Shown here: positions 1-8,339 of the stretch, in pieces
Layout: the number at the start of each line of letters is the position of its first letter
Position numbering within the stretch: position 1 is the first letter of the stretch
Origin: Bacillota bacterium
GTDB taxonomy: Bacteria > Bacillota > Clostridia > Christensenellales > Aristaeellaceae
DNA: 30,168 nucleotides
Assembly: GCA_023411175.1 (NCBI GenBank)
Contig: JAEYPB010000032.1
Location: 1-30,168 of the forward strand
Direction: 5' to 3'
Notes under the pieces: generated by a model
What the model saw: only the letters and a program-made list of their open reading frames with translations
Told to the model about the DNA's origin: nothing
Database searches by the model: none
Position numbers and translations under genes: made by a program

Positions 1-785
1 ACGGAGTCCCGGGTGATGCCGGAGAGAATCGAGCCGTTGAGCATCGGCGTGACGACCTTGCCGTCGATCACGAACATCATGTTCATGGAGCCGACTTCCT
101 CCACGTACTTCTGCTCAATGCCATCCAGCCACAGTACCTGAGCGTAGCCCTTTTCCTTGGCCACGTCGCCCGCTTTGAGAGAGGCCGCGTAGTTGCCGCC
201 GGTCTTGGCGAAGCCCACGCCGCCGCGCACCGCGCGCACGTACTTGTCTTCCACGTAGATGCCCACCGGCGCGAGGCCGCTGGCGTAGTACGCGCCCACC
301 GGCGACAGGATGATGAAGAACTTGTAGTTGTGGCCGCTGCGCACGCCGACGAACGGGTCGGTGGCGATGATCGTCGGACGGATGTAGAGCGAGGTGCCGG
401 GCAGCGACGGCGTCCACTCCTTGTCGGCCTCGACCAGCTTCATCAGGCCCGCCATCGCGACCTCCACGTCAAACGCGGGGATGGCCATGCGCTCGGCGGA
501 CACGTTCATACGGCGGAAGTTGTCGCGGGGGCGGAACAGCTGGAAGCCGCCCTCGGTGCGATACATCTTCAGACCCTCGAAGATGGTCTGGCTGTAGTGC
601 AGCACCATCGCCGCCGGGGAGAGTTCAAAGTAGTGGAAGGGCGTGACGCGCGGGTCGTGCCAGCCTTTCTCCACCGAGTAGTCCATTTCGAACATGTAAT
701 CGGTGAAAATCTGGCCGAAGCCCAGTTTGGTTTCGTCGGCGGGTTTGGCCTTGAGCGATTCGGCCGGCACAAAGCGGATTTCCAT
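1..785 (-). CDS. ilvE: Branched-chain amino acid aminotransferase, C-terminus cut by window edge
   Basis: PLP enzyme of fold type IV that transfers the amino group between Val/Leu/Ile and their 2-oxo acids, the last step of branched-chain amino acid synthesis and the first of breakdown. About 261 codons are visible from an ATG at 785 preceded by a GGAGGGG Shine-Dalgarno; the frame is still open at position 1, so roughly the last quarter is missing (group II enzymes are usually about 340-360 residues). The PLP-binding lysine is K194 in the AKTGGNYAAS segment, followed by the family motif EEVGSMNMMFVIDG. The early part (SPAAMVLHYSQTIFEGLK) matches the family N-terminal domain. It has its own promoter at 820-848, so it need not depend on the T-box operon upstream. 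The family call is firm; substrate range within the branched-chain group is inferred. Confidence 0.95.
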   Translation of the reverse strand, partial: MEIRFVPAESLKAKPADETKLGFGQIFTDYMFEMDYSVEKGWHDPRVTPFHYFELSPAAMVLHYSQTIFEGLKMYRTEGGFQLFRPRDNFRRMNVSAERMAIPAFDVEVAMAGLMKLVEADKEWTPSLPGTSLYIRPTIIATDPFVGVRSGHNYKFFIILSPVGAYYASGLAPVGIYVEDKYVRAVRGGVGFAKTGGNYAASLKAGDVAKEKGYAQVLWLDGIEQKYVEEVGSMNMMFVIDGKVVTPMLNGSILSGITRDS

Positions 786-819
786 GATTAGCCCCTCCAT
801 TCGCGAATGTTTATCGATC

Positions 820-848
820 AGTATACACCCGGGAGATTACGGATGCAA
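820..848 (-). promoter_or_regulatory. Promoter for ilvE
   Basis: On the minus strand TTGCAT (843-848) and TATACT (820-825) are separated by 17 bp. The -35 box lies within the last codons of the ATPase gene, and the -10 box is about 35 bp upstream of the ilvE ATG. No T-box or long leader fits in the remaining space. Confidence 0.65.
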
Positions 849-3194
849 GGTTTTTCGCGCCTGCATCCGCCGGAATATGCGGGAAATCAGCATATTTACG
901 CCGAAATAGCAGGGAATTGCCGCAAGGACGGCGGGGATGAGCATGCGACCGGCGCTCGCGGAGAGCGGCGCGAGCTCGAAGAAGCGCGGGAAACCCAGGA
1001 GCGCCGTGACAAGCGACACAACAGACAGCGCGAACACCAGCGCGCGCTTCCAGTTGAGGGGCCAGCAGGCGCTCAGGAGCACCATCAGCCCCACGGCGGA
1101 GAGGTATATAGAGGCCAGCGTACCGGTCTCGGCGGCGGACAGGCCGCGGGACGCGCCCACAAACGACAGTATCCACGCGCCCAGCGCGATGACGAGGCCG
1201 CCGGGCAGCGCCCGAGACAGAACATATGGCATGAAGCGGCCCTCTACCCGCGCGCGGTTGGGCTCCAGCGCCAAGAGGAACGAAGGGACGCCCACCGCCA
1301 GCGTGGAGAATAGCGTCAGTTGGATCGGCACGAAGGGGTATCCCGCGCCCGTAACGAGGGACAGTAATGCCAGAAGAAACGAGAACACCGTCTTGTTCAG
1401 AAACAGCGATGCCGAGCGGCGGATGTTGTTGATAACGCGCCGCCCCTCCATCACCACCTCGGGCATTGAGGCGAAGTTGCAGTCGAGCAGCACGAGGTTC
1501 GCCACCTGCCGCGCCGCGTCGCTGCCGGAGGCCATCGCGACGGAGCAGTCCGCCGCCTTCAGCGCCGGGATGTCGTTGACGCCGTCACCGGTCATCGCGA
1601 TGGTATGCCCCTGGGCCTTCAGCGCTTCGACCAGTTCCTTTTTCTGCCGGGGCGTCACCCGGCCGAAGACCTGATACCGCGCCGCCGCGTTTTTGACGTC
1701 CTCCGGGGTTTTCAGCGTCGTCGCGTCCACGAAGCGCTCGGCGCCCCGTACGCCAGCGCGGGCGGCGATGGCCGAGACCGTCGCCGCGTCGTCGCCGGAG
1801 ATCACCTTGATCTCGACGCCCTCGCGCTCAAAGAATGCGAGCGTGTCCGGCGCTTCCGGGCGGATCTCATCGGTCAGCAGCACGAGGGCCAGGGGCTTTA
1901 GCCCCTCTGGCAGGCAGTCACCGTTCAGGGGACGGGGCGATTTCGCCACAACGAGCACCCGCATGGCGCAGGAGGCGAGCGACTCGACCCTGCGCCGGAA
2001 GCCCTCGTCCGCGCCGGGCAGCACGAACTGGGGTGCGCCCAGCACGACGGCCTCGCCGTCCACCTCCGCGCCCGACCACTTGCGCGCCGATGAGAAGGGC
2101 ACCACGGCGCCGGATTTCGCGGCGGGGTCGGCGGGGAAGCGGGGGAGGAGCGCCTTTGTCGTGGCGTCCGAACCGTCCACCGCGCGCAGCATCGCGCCCA
2201 GCAGCCGGCCGCAATTGGCCTCGTCGCCGGACAGGATTTCCAGGCGCTCGAAGGCCATGTTGCCGGAGGTGATGGTGCCGGTCTTGTCGAGGCACAACAC
2301 GTCCACGCGGGCGAGGTCCTCCATCGAATAGAGGGATTGCACGAGCGTACTTCGACGGGAGAGCCGCACGACGCCCACCGCCAGCGCCACGCTGGTCAGG
2401 AGGATCAGCCCTTCCGGGATCATGCCGATCATCGCGGCGACGGAGGAGACCACGCTGTCCCGAAGCGGCGCGCCGCCCAGGTAACGCTGAAAGAACAGGA
2501 TCAGCCCCAGCGGCACGATGACAAAGCTCAATCCCCGGATCAGCGCGTTCAAGGAGCGCATCAATTCGGACTTGGGCGGCGCGATCTTCTTCGCTTCCTG
2601 CTCGACGGATGCCGCGTAGGTATGGTTGCCGACGCGCTCCACCTGGGCGACGCACTTTCCCGAAACCACGAAGCTGCCAGAGAGCAGAAGGTCGCTTGCG
2701 TGCTTTCTGACCGGAAGGCTTTCACCCGTCAAAAGCGACTCGTCCATTTCGACGTAGCCGTCCCTCAGCGCCGCATCCACCGGAACCTGGTTGCCGGTTT
2801 CAAACAGGATCAGGTCGTCCGTAACGATGTGGTCCAGCGGGATCGCGGTTACGTGCCCGTTGCGGATGACTTTGGCCTCCGGCGCAATCACCAGCTTCAG
2901 CTTTTCCACCGCGCGCATGGCCCGGATGGCCTGAAACGTGCCGATAATGGCATTTGAGACGACGACGCCCATGAACAGCGCGTTTCGGAACGAGCCGACT
3001 GATATTACGGCCACGGCCAGCGCCAGGTTCAGAAGGTTGAACAGCGTCAGAAGGTTCTCGCGAAGGATCGAAGCCACCGACTTGCCCGGCTTCTCGGGCT
3101 CGCAGTTCACGAGCCCCGCGCGCGCGCGGCTCTGAACCTCCGCGTCGGTCAGGCCGGTCTCAAGGGGTGTCGGGGTTTTCGTTATGTCTCCCAT
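837..3194 (-). CDS. P-type cation ATPase, CtpE-like
   Basis: Integral-membrane P-type ATPase of 785 residues. Visible landmarks in order: paired membrane segments near 48-90, actuator-domain TGES at 156-159, membrane segment with the PEGL ion-site motif at 260-263 (MIGMIPEGLILLTS), phosphorylation site DKTGT with D303, nucleotide-domain KWSGA near 372, hinge TGDGVND around 535-541, and several C-terminal membrane helices from about 585. The PEGLILLTSVALAVG segment and the sequence after the hinge resemble mycobacterial CtpE, described in the literature as a calcium-uptake ATPase, rather than heavy-metal pumps; there is no CPC motif and no N-terminal metal-binding domain. Ca2+ as substrate is inferred. 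The ATG lies inside the yigZ 3' end (13-nt overlap) behind a GAGGAG Shine-Dalgarno, so it is the last gene of the T-box operon. Confidence 0.9.
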   Translation of the reverse strand: MGDITKTPTPLETGLTDAEVQSRARAGLVNCEPEKPGKSVASILRENLLTLFNLLNLALAVAVISVGSFRNALFMGVVVSNAIIGTFQAIRAMRAVEKLKLVIAPEAKVIRNGHVTAIPLDHIVTDDLILFETGNQVPVDAALRDGYVEMDESLLTGESLPVRKHASDLLLSGSFVVSGKCVAQVERVGNHTYAASVEQEAKKIAPPKSELMRSLNALIRGLSFVIVPLGLILFFQRYLGGAPLRDSVVSSVAAMIGMIPEGLILLTSVALAVGVVRLSRRSTLVQSLYSMEDLARVDVLCLDKTGTITSGNMAFERLEILSGDEANCGRLLGAMLRAVDGSDATTKALLPRFPADPAAKSGAVVPFSSARKWSGAEVDGEAVVLGAPQFVLPGADEGFRRRVESLASCAMRVLVVAKSPRPLNGDCLPEGLKPLALVLLTDEIRPEAPDTLAFFEREGVEIKVISGDDAATVSAIAARAGVRGAERFVDATTLKTPEDVKNAAARYQVFGRVTPRQKKELVEALKAQGHTIAMTGDGVNDIPALKAADCSVAMASGSDAARQVANLVLLDCNFASMPEVVMEGRRVINNIRRSASLFLNKTVFSFLLALLSLVTGAGYPFVPIQLTLFSTLAVGVPSFLLALEPNRARVEGRFMPYVLSRALPGGLVIALGAWILSFVGASRGLSAAETGTLASIYLSAVGLMVLLSACWPLNWKRALVFALSVVSLVTALLGFPRFFELAPLSASAGRMLIPAVLAAIPCYFGVNMLISRIFRRMQARKTLHP

Positions 3195-3814
3195 GCTCTG
3201 TACATCTCCTCAAACCGGATCGGCGCGACGCGGCCGTCCGTGGCGGCGATGATGTCCGCCAAAAACGCTTCCTCGTCCTGGCACTTGACGACCAGCGTCA
3301 CGGTCACCACGTCGGCAAAGCTCTTGTCCTCGACCACCACCGGCTGGCTCTTTAAGTGGTGCTCCACCCGCCCGAGGAGCGGGTAGTCCACGTCCATCGC
3401 GTAGCGGGCGGTGGGGTACATGGCGCCGATGCCCGCCGCGTCCAGCGCCACCTGTGACCCCTGTGCGTAGGCGCGCACGAGACCTCCGGCCCCGAGCAGG
3501 ACGCCGCCGAAGTAGCGGGTGACCACCACGCAGCAATCGGTCACGCCCTTGGCGCGCATGACCTCGAGTACGGGCATGCCCGCGGTGCCGGAGGGTTCGC
3601 CGTCGTCGCTGAAGCGCATCACGCCCATGTTGGCCCCCAGGATATAGGCGTAGACGTTGTGGTTGGCCTCCCGGTGCTTCGCGCGGATTTCAGCGAGGAA
3701 GGCCAGCGCCTCCTCTTCCGTGGCGGCGGGGGCGGCATGACCGATGAAGCGCGACCGGCTGACGAGAAACTCGTCAGCGGCGCGCTTCAGAAGGGTTTTA
3801 TAGGGCGTCATCAT
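3182..3814 (-). CDS. yigZ: YigZ/IMPACT family protein
   Basis: Protein of 210 residues of the YigZ (UPF0029/IMPACT) family. The N-terminal domain holds the family signature around SDDGEPSGTAGMPVLEVM, then VVVTRYFGGVLLGAGGLVRAY, and ends in a small alpha/beta domain (DUF1949-like). Related bacterial proteins are poorly understood; eukaryotic IMPACT acts on Gcn2 signalling, and a nucleic-acid or ribosome link is only suggested for bacteria. The start overlaps the tyrS stop as ATGA (3814-3811), with a second in-frame ATG immediately after; no Shine-Dalgarno is seen, so translation is probably coupled to tyrS. The upstream extension of this frame is a shadow of tyrS and is left out. Confidence 0.9.
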   Translation of the reverse strand: MMTPYKTLLKRAADEFLVSRSRFIGHAAPAATEEEALAFLAEIRAKHREANHNVYAYILGANMGVMRFSDDGEPSGTAGMPVLEVMRAKGVTDCCVVVTRYFGGVLLGAGGLVRAYAQGSQVALDAAGIGAMYPTARYAMDVDYPLLGRVEHHLKSQPVVVEDKSFADVVTVTLVVKCQDEEAFLADIIAATDGRVAPIRFEEMYRAWET

Positions 3815-5049
3815 TTGGAGAGAAACACGCGGTGGTAGCTCTTCTTGCCCCGGCGGAGGAGGAGCCCGTTTTCCAGCTGCTCCACCGTGGCGCGGGCGTC
3901 CGCGTCGGTCACCTTTTCGTTTTCGACGTACAGGCCGCCGCCTTCGATGGCCTTGCGCGCCTCGCCCTTGGACTTGGTCAGCCCCGTCAGCGCGCACAGC
4001 GCCACGAGGCGGGTATCCTCGTTAAACTGCTCCAGGGTGATGTGGGTCGTCGGGATGCTGGCGGCGTCGCCGCCGCCGCCGAAGAGCGCCTCGGCGGCCT
4101 CGCGGGCCTTCTGGGCCTCGGCCTCGCCGTGGATCAGCTTCGTGACCTCGAAGGCCAGCACGCGCTTGGCCTCGTTGATGCCGGAGCCCTCGAGGGACGC
4201 GAGCCGCCTGACTTCGTCCATCGGCAGGAACGTGAGCAGCGACAGGCACTTTTCCACGTCCTGATCGTCCACGTTGCGGAAGTACTGGTAGAAGTCGTAG
4301 GGGCTGGTGCGGTTCGGGTCGAGCCACAGCGCGCCCTTCTCGGTCTTGCCCATCTTGCGGCCGTCGTGGGTCAGAAGGAGCTTGAAGGTCAGCGCGAAAG
4401 CGGGCTTGCCCTCCTTGCGGCGGATCAGGTCCGCGCCGGAGAGGATGTTGCTCCACTGGTCGTCGCCGCCGGTCTGCATGACGCAGTTGTGGCGGTGGAA
4501 CAGCTCCAGAAAGTCGTAGCTCTGCATCAGCATGTAGTTGAACTCGAGGAACGTCAGCCCCTTTTCGAGGCGCTGCTTGTAGCACTCGGCGGTCAGCATC
4601 CGGTTGACAGAGAACAGCGCGCCCACGTCGCGAAGGAAGTCCACGTATTTGAGCTCCCGCAGCCAATCCGCGTTGTTGGTGAGAATGGCGCAGTTGGGCT
4701 TGGCGGGGTCGAAGTCGAGAAACCGCGCCATCTGCTTTTTGACCGCCAGAACGTTGCCGTCGATGTCATCGACGGTCAGCATCCGGCGCATGTCGGTCTT
4801 GCCCGACGGGTCGCCCACCATCGCGGTGCCGCCGCCCATCAGTGCGATGGGCCGGTGGCCCGCCTTCTGCAGGTGGCTCATGGCCATGATCGGGATGTAG
4901 TGGCCGATATGCAGGCTGTCGGCGGTGGGGTCAAAGCCGGTGTAGAAGGTGATGGTCTCACCCGACTGGAACAGCTTTTCCAGTTCTTCTTCAAAGGTGA
5001 TCTGCGCGACGAAACCGCGTTCGCGCAGGATGTCAAGACCAGATTTCAT
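3811..5049 (-). CDS. tyrS: Tyrosyl-tRNA synthetase
   Basis: Class I aminoacyl-tRNA synthetase that charges tRNA-Tyr in the cytoplasm; 412 residues, normal for bacterial TyrS. The Rossmann core has YTGFDPTADSLHIGH with the HIGH motif at 47-50, the tyrosine-binding QTGGDDQWSN segment near 192-201, and the KMSKS-type loop as KMGKT at 232-236, the form usual in TyrS. A C-terminal S4-like RNA-binding domain covers about 340-412. The ATG overlaps the stop of the upstream aminotransferase (ATGA), and its own stop overlaps yigZ, so the four genes are translated from one message. Control is by the tyrosine-specifier T-box at 6281-6520, upstream of the aminotransferase rather than directly before tyrS. 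Confidence 0.98.
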   Translation of the reverse strand: MKSGLDILRERGFVAQITFEEELEKLFQSGETITFYTGFDPTADSLHIGHYIPIMAMSHLQKAGHRPIALMGGGTAMVGDPSGKTDMRRMLTVDDIDGNVLAVKKQMARFLDFDPAKPNCAILTNNADWLRELKYVDFLRDVGALFSVNRMLTAECYKQRLEKGLTFLEFNYMLMQSYDFLELFHRHNCVMQTGGDDQWSNILSGADLIRRKEGKPAFALTFKLLLTHDGRKMGKTEKGALWLDPNRTSPYDFYQYFRNVDDQDVEKCLSLLTFLPMDEVRRLASLEGSGINEAKRVLAFEVTKLIHGEAEAQKAREAAEALFGGGGDAASIPTTHITLEQFNEDTRLVALCALTGLTKSKGEARKAIEGGGLYVENEKVTDADARATVEQLENGLLLRRGKKSYHRVFLSK

Positions 5050-6260
5050 TTGGAACCCTCCGTTTTTAGTGATTCAAGCGTCTCCAGGATGACCGGGGTC
5101 AGGCGCGCCATACCCTCCGCCACGTCCTCAGACTTCCCGCTTGAGAAGTTGAGGCGAAGGGTGTTCAGGCGGCCGCCGTCAAAGTAGAAATGGGTGCCGG
5201 GCACGAAGGCGACATTCTTCTCGATCGCCATTTTGAGCATCTGTAGCGCGTCCGCGCCCTCCGGCAGCTGCGCCCAGACGAACAGGCCGCCCTCCGGCCG
5301 GGTGTGGGTGACCGACGGCGGGAGTTTGCCCAGCCCGTCCAGCATCACATGCAGCCGCGCCTTGTAGTCGGCGCAGATGCGCTCAAGGTGCTTTGGCATC
5401 CGGCCGCTGCGCAGGTACCCGTCCACGATGGCCTGGTTGAGAAGCGGGGAGTGCACGTCCGTCGCCTGCTTGCCGATGACCATCTTCTTCATAAGTTCGT
5501 CGTTGTCCACCACCGCGTAGCCCACCCGGAGGCCCGGCGCGATCACCTTCGAGAAGCTGCCCAGGTACACCACCCAGCCCGATTCGTCAAAGGACTTGAT
5601 GGACGGGAGCGGCTCACCGGTGAAGCGCACGTCGCGGTAGGGGTCGTCCTCGGCCAGCACCACGCCGTACTTCGCGGCGAGGAGCGCAAGCTGTTTACGC
5701 CGCTCGAGGGCCAGCGTCCTTCCGGTGGGGTTCTGGAAGGTGGGGATGACATACATCAGCTTCGGGCGATATCGCCTGATCGCCTCCTCCGCCGCCTCGA
5801 CGATCACGCCGTTCTCGTCGGTTTCGAGCGCTTTCAGGTCCGCCCGGTAGGTGCGCAGCGTGTGCAGCGCGCCGAGAAACGTGGGGGATTCTACAAGCAC
5901 CGGGTCGCCCGGGTTCAGAAGCGCCTTTGCCAGGAGGTCCATCGCCTGCTGGGAGCCCTGGGTCGGGAGCACCCGATCGGGCCGCGCCGAGACACCCGCG
6001 CCTTTGACGTATTCCGCGATGCTCTCGCGCAGCGGCGCGAAGCCCTCCGTCGCGCCGTACTGCAAAATCGTCCAGCCGTGCTTTTCGAGCGCCTCACGGC
6101 CGATTTCTGAAATGACCTCCGGCTCCAGCGCGCTTGCGGCGGGATTGCCGCCGGCGAAGGAGATCATGCCCGGCTTTGCGAGCAGGTGGAAGATTTCGCG
6201 GATCGCGCTGCCGCTGAGGCCGCGCATCTGGCTGGCCAGCATATCCTGGGTGAACTGCAT
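5046..6260 (-). CDS. PLP aminotransferase (LysN/Aro8-like, fold type I), probably aromatic
   Basis: Fold type I aminotransferase of 404 residues. NPTG at 177-180, DDPY at 205-208, the PLP lysine K238 in GSFSKVIAPGLRVGY, and C-terminal RLNFS with the substrate-carboxylate arginine are all present. It belongs to the group that includes 2-aminoadipate (LysN), kynurenine/Aro8 and MocR-like aminotransferases, but has no N-terminal GntR helix-turn-helix domain, so it is an enzyme rather than a regulator. Start chosen at the ATG at 6260 because GGGAGGGAAATCTC precedes it; a longer reading would run into the T-box terminator. Being first behind a tyrosine-specifier T-box and overlapping tyrS suggests that it acts on tyrosine or other aromatic 2-oxo acids. 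This substrate is inferred from position only. Confidence 0.88.
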   Translation of the reverse strand: MQFTQDMLASQMRGLSGSAIREIFHLLAKPGMISFAGGNPAASALEPEVISEIGREALEKHGWTILQYGATEGFAPLRESIAEYVKGAGVSARPDRVLPTQGSQQAMDLLAKALLNPGDPVLVESPTFLGALHTLRTYRADLKALETDENGVIVEAAEEAIRRYRPKLMYVIPTFQNPTGRTLALERRKQLALLAAKYGVVLAEDDPYRDVRFTGEPLPSIKSFDESGWVVYLGSFSKVIAPGLRVGYAVVDNDELMKKMVIGKQATDVHSPLLNQAIVDGYLRSGRMPKHLERICADYKARLHVMLDGLGKLPPSVTHTRPEGGLFVWAQLPEGADALQMLKMAIEKNVAFVPGTHFYFDGGRLNTLRLNFSSGKSEDVAEGMARLTPVILETLESLKTEGSK

Positions 6261-6280
6261 GAGATTTCCCTCCCGATGAT

Positions 6281-6520
6281 AAAAACAGCCGCCCGCCCCT
6301 CGATGGGGAAGGCGGCGATGCCGCGGTACCACTTCCGTTTACCGCCGGATGGCGGCCTCTGGGCGCTTTCACGGGCGCTGGCCGGAACAGGCTACAGCCT
6401 CCCCGTGGAGGGTTCACCCGTTCCGCTCCGGGATGTATTCGGCGCAGGCCGCGCGCCCCCTTCCACCAGCCGGGGGCTCTCTTGGGCGCGGGATCGGCGC
6501 GTACTTGTTCCCATCATCGC
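6281..6520 (-). promoter_or_regulatory. T-box riboswitch, tyrosine specifier (UAC)
   Basis: Leader RNA that binds uncharged tRNA and controls termination upstream of the aminotransferase-tyrS-yigZ-ATPase operon. In RNA order: Stem I opens with GGGAACAAGTA (the GA/AGTA motif), the distal loop has GGTGGAAG, and the specifier loop reads GAATACATC, placing the tyrosine codon TAC at 6437-6435. The T-box sequence AAGTGGTACCGCGG is at 6334-6321. Its flank GGAA can pair with TTCC at 6310-6307 to form the antiterminator. The competing terminator is the GC-rich hairpin from 6316 (GCCGCC...GGGCGGC) followed by TGTTTTT ending at 6281. The UAC specifier agrees with tyrS being in the operon. Confidence 0.95.
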
Positions 6521-6529
6521 GTTTTCATG

Positions 6530-6558
6530 AATATAGCATCCTTTCGCCCTTTTGTCAA
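6530..6558 (-). promoter_or_regulatory. Promoter of the T-box(Tyr) operon
   Basis: Consensus TTGACA (6553-6558) and TATATT (6530-6535) on the minus strand with a 17-bp spacer. Transcription would begin near 6523, a few bases before T-box Stem I, giving a leader of about 260 nt. Confidence 0.85.
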
Positions 6559-6605
6559 CCGCGGGCGAAGGTTTTACAGCGCGCAGAGGACTTCGCGAAA
6601 TCCTG

Positions 6606-8318
6606 TCAGGGCGTCCGCTGCACCAGCGTGAAGGTGGACTTCGCGGGCCACATCATGACCGACTGCCGGATGCGGTACTTTTGCAGCTCTTTGTTGGCGA
6701 GGATGCGGGGCCTCGCGTAGCGGTACATCTCGTACAGCGAGACGATCCTGTTGCCGTTTCCGTCGGCGTACAGCTTTCCCTGCTCCCAGTTTGCCGCCTG
6801 CACGCCCGCGCCCCTTGTGAGGTAATAGGTGAACAGCGAAGCGCCCCCGTAGGCGGCTCCATCCATGATGTAGGATTCCTCGGCCGCGGCGCAGGAGGTC
6901 AGGATCCTGTACTTGCCCTGGGCGGTGGTGGACTCGGCAAGGCTGGTCTTGGAGGAGACGGAGGGGCTTGACCCGCCCTTTGAAAACGCCGACACCACGC
7001 GCCGGTTGACCGCGTCCGGGTTCACGCTGGACGGGGCAGGAGATGCGGACTTGCTCCGGATAAAACGGCCGGAATAGCAGCTGTCAAGGACGACCACCAC
7101 GTAGCCGGGAATTCTGTCCAGGTACTGGCGCACCTCGTCCACCGAGATGTTGACGTAGTCGGTGCCCACCAGCGAGCCATCCACGTCCCCGTGGCCGGAG
7201 TAATAGAAGTAGGTCACGTCGTCCGCGTCCGCGCCCCAGGAGGCCATGTTGTTCAGCTCGGTGCGGAGACCTTCGGCGGTAAGGTCGTTTTTGAGGGTCA
7301 CCTCCACGCCCTTGCCCCCGCCGAAATTGCTGTTGACCAGCATGCTGTTGACCAGCCCGGCGTCGGTGTAGGGGCCGACGAGGCGACCGGCCGCGTAGTT
7401 TTCCTGCCCGATCACCAGCGCGCGGAAGGTGGTCGTGTAGTAGCCAACGCGCATGGTGCACCGCGCCCTGACGGCGCCGGCGCGGGTTTTCGCGGTGATG
7501 ACCGCCGTGCCGTAACTTCTGCCGGTCACGACGCCGCCGGAGACCGTGGCGACGGCCGTGTTGCTGGAAGACCAGTAAAGGCGCTTGTCGGTGGCGTCGG
7601 CGGGTGTGACGGTGGCGACGAGGGGAGCCGTCGCCCAGCGGTTGACCGTAAGCTCCGTCGCGCTGAGCGAAAGCGCGGTGGGCATGACCGGCCGGACCAC
7701 CACGGTGCAGTAGGCTTTCTTTTTCGTTCCATCGGCGGCGCGGCACATGATCAGCGTGGTGCCGGGCTTGAGCGGGGTGACGTAGCCGGTCAGCCGGTCG
7801 ACGGAGGCGACGCTGGGCCGACTGCTGCCCCAGGTGACGGCGGGGTTGTCCGCATTCTTTGGAGTGGGTGCATAGCCCAACTGGTAGCCGCTGCGGCCCG
7901 CCTTCAGGACGATCCTGCTCCTGGACAGCGTGAGTTTGCGGACGGGCAGCGCGCCGACGGTGACGGTGCAGTAGGTGCGCGCGGAGCCCACTTTGGCGCG
8001 AATGACGGCGCTGCCCCGTCTGAGGGCGGTCAGGCGGCCGCTTTGATCCACCATGACCACGCCGGGCCGGGAGCTCGCCCACACCACCGTGGGCGGCGCG
8101 GAGCCATCGCTGGTCTTGACGGCGGCGCTTAAGGTATAGGTGCTGTTGCGCCCGGCCACGAGGCCCATCGAGATGGAAGCGCGCATCGAAACCCGCACCC
8201 GCGGCGCATCGTAGGCCAGCGCCACGTGCGCGGGTACGAGTGTGAGCGCAATCGCGAGGGCGGAGACGAGCGCGAGGAGCCGCGCACGCAGGGAACGGCC
8301 AGTCGCAGGAGCGAGCAT
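6606..8318 (-). CDS. Secreted caspase-like (C14) peptidase with three Ig-like (BIG2) repeats
   Basis: Protein of 570 residues. An N-terminal signal peptide is clear (basic SLRAR, hydrophobic core 14-30, likely cleavage after HVALA). Three bacterial Ig-like BIG2 repeats follow at about 40-121, 126-208 and 211-291, recognisable by repeated WxSSxPxVxxVD and TVxV patterns. A caspase-type domain spans about 296-555, with the catalytic dyad H376 in FYYSGHGD and C414 in VVVLDSCYSG. Caspase-like peptidases cleave after basic or acidic residues depending on subfamily; the target is unknown. BIG2 repeats are usual in surface or wall-bound proteins. It starts 21 nt after the guaB stop behind AGGAGG and is probably cotranscribed with guaB, although no functional link is evident. 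Shares SGHG and VVLDSCYSG with the partial gene at the right edge. Confidence 0.9.
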   Translation of the reverse strand: MLAPATGRSLRARLLALVSALAIALTLVPAHVALAYDAPRVRVSMRASISMGLVAGRNSTYTLSAAVKTSDGSAPPTVVWASSRPGVVMVDQSGRLTALRRGSAVIRAKVGSARTYCTVTVGALPVRKLTLSRSRIVLKAGRSGYQLGYAPTPKNADNPAVTWGSSRPSVASVDRLTGYVTPLKPGTTLIMCRAADGTKKKAYCTVVVRPVMPTALSLSATELTVNRWATAPLVATVTPADATDKRLYWSSSNTAVATVSGGVVTGRSYGTAVITAKTRAGAVRARCTMRVGYYTTTFRALVIGQENYAAGRLVGPYTDAGLVNSMLVNSNFGGGKGVEVTLKNDLTAEGLRTELNNMASWGADADDVTYFYYSGHGDVDGSLVGTDYVNISVDEVRQYLDRIPGYVVVVLDSCYSGRFIRSKSASPAPSSVNPDAVNRRVVSAFSKGGSSPSVSSKTSLAESTTAQGKYRILTSCAAAEESYIMDGAAYGGASLFTYYLTRGAGVQAANWEQGKLYADGNGNRIVSLYEMYRYARPRILANKELQKYRIRQSVMMWPAKSTFTLVQRTP

Positions 8319-8339
8319 TTTTCGAATTGCCTCCTGATT

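Noticed and set aside
3832..5187. 451-codon open frame opposite tyrS
   Set aside because: High GC leaves long open frames in shadow; it lies opposite a certain gene, has no Shine-Dalgarno and no recognisable domain.
6281..6332. Longer start for the T-box-controlled aminotransferase
   Set aside because: The upstream extension covers the T-box terminator; the ATG at 6260 has a proper Shine-Dalgarno and the conserved N-terminus.
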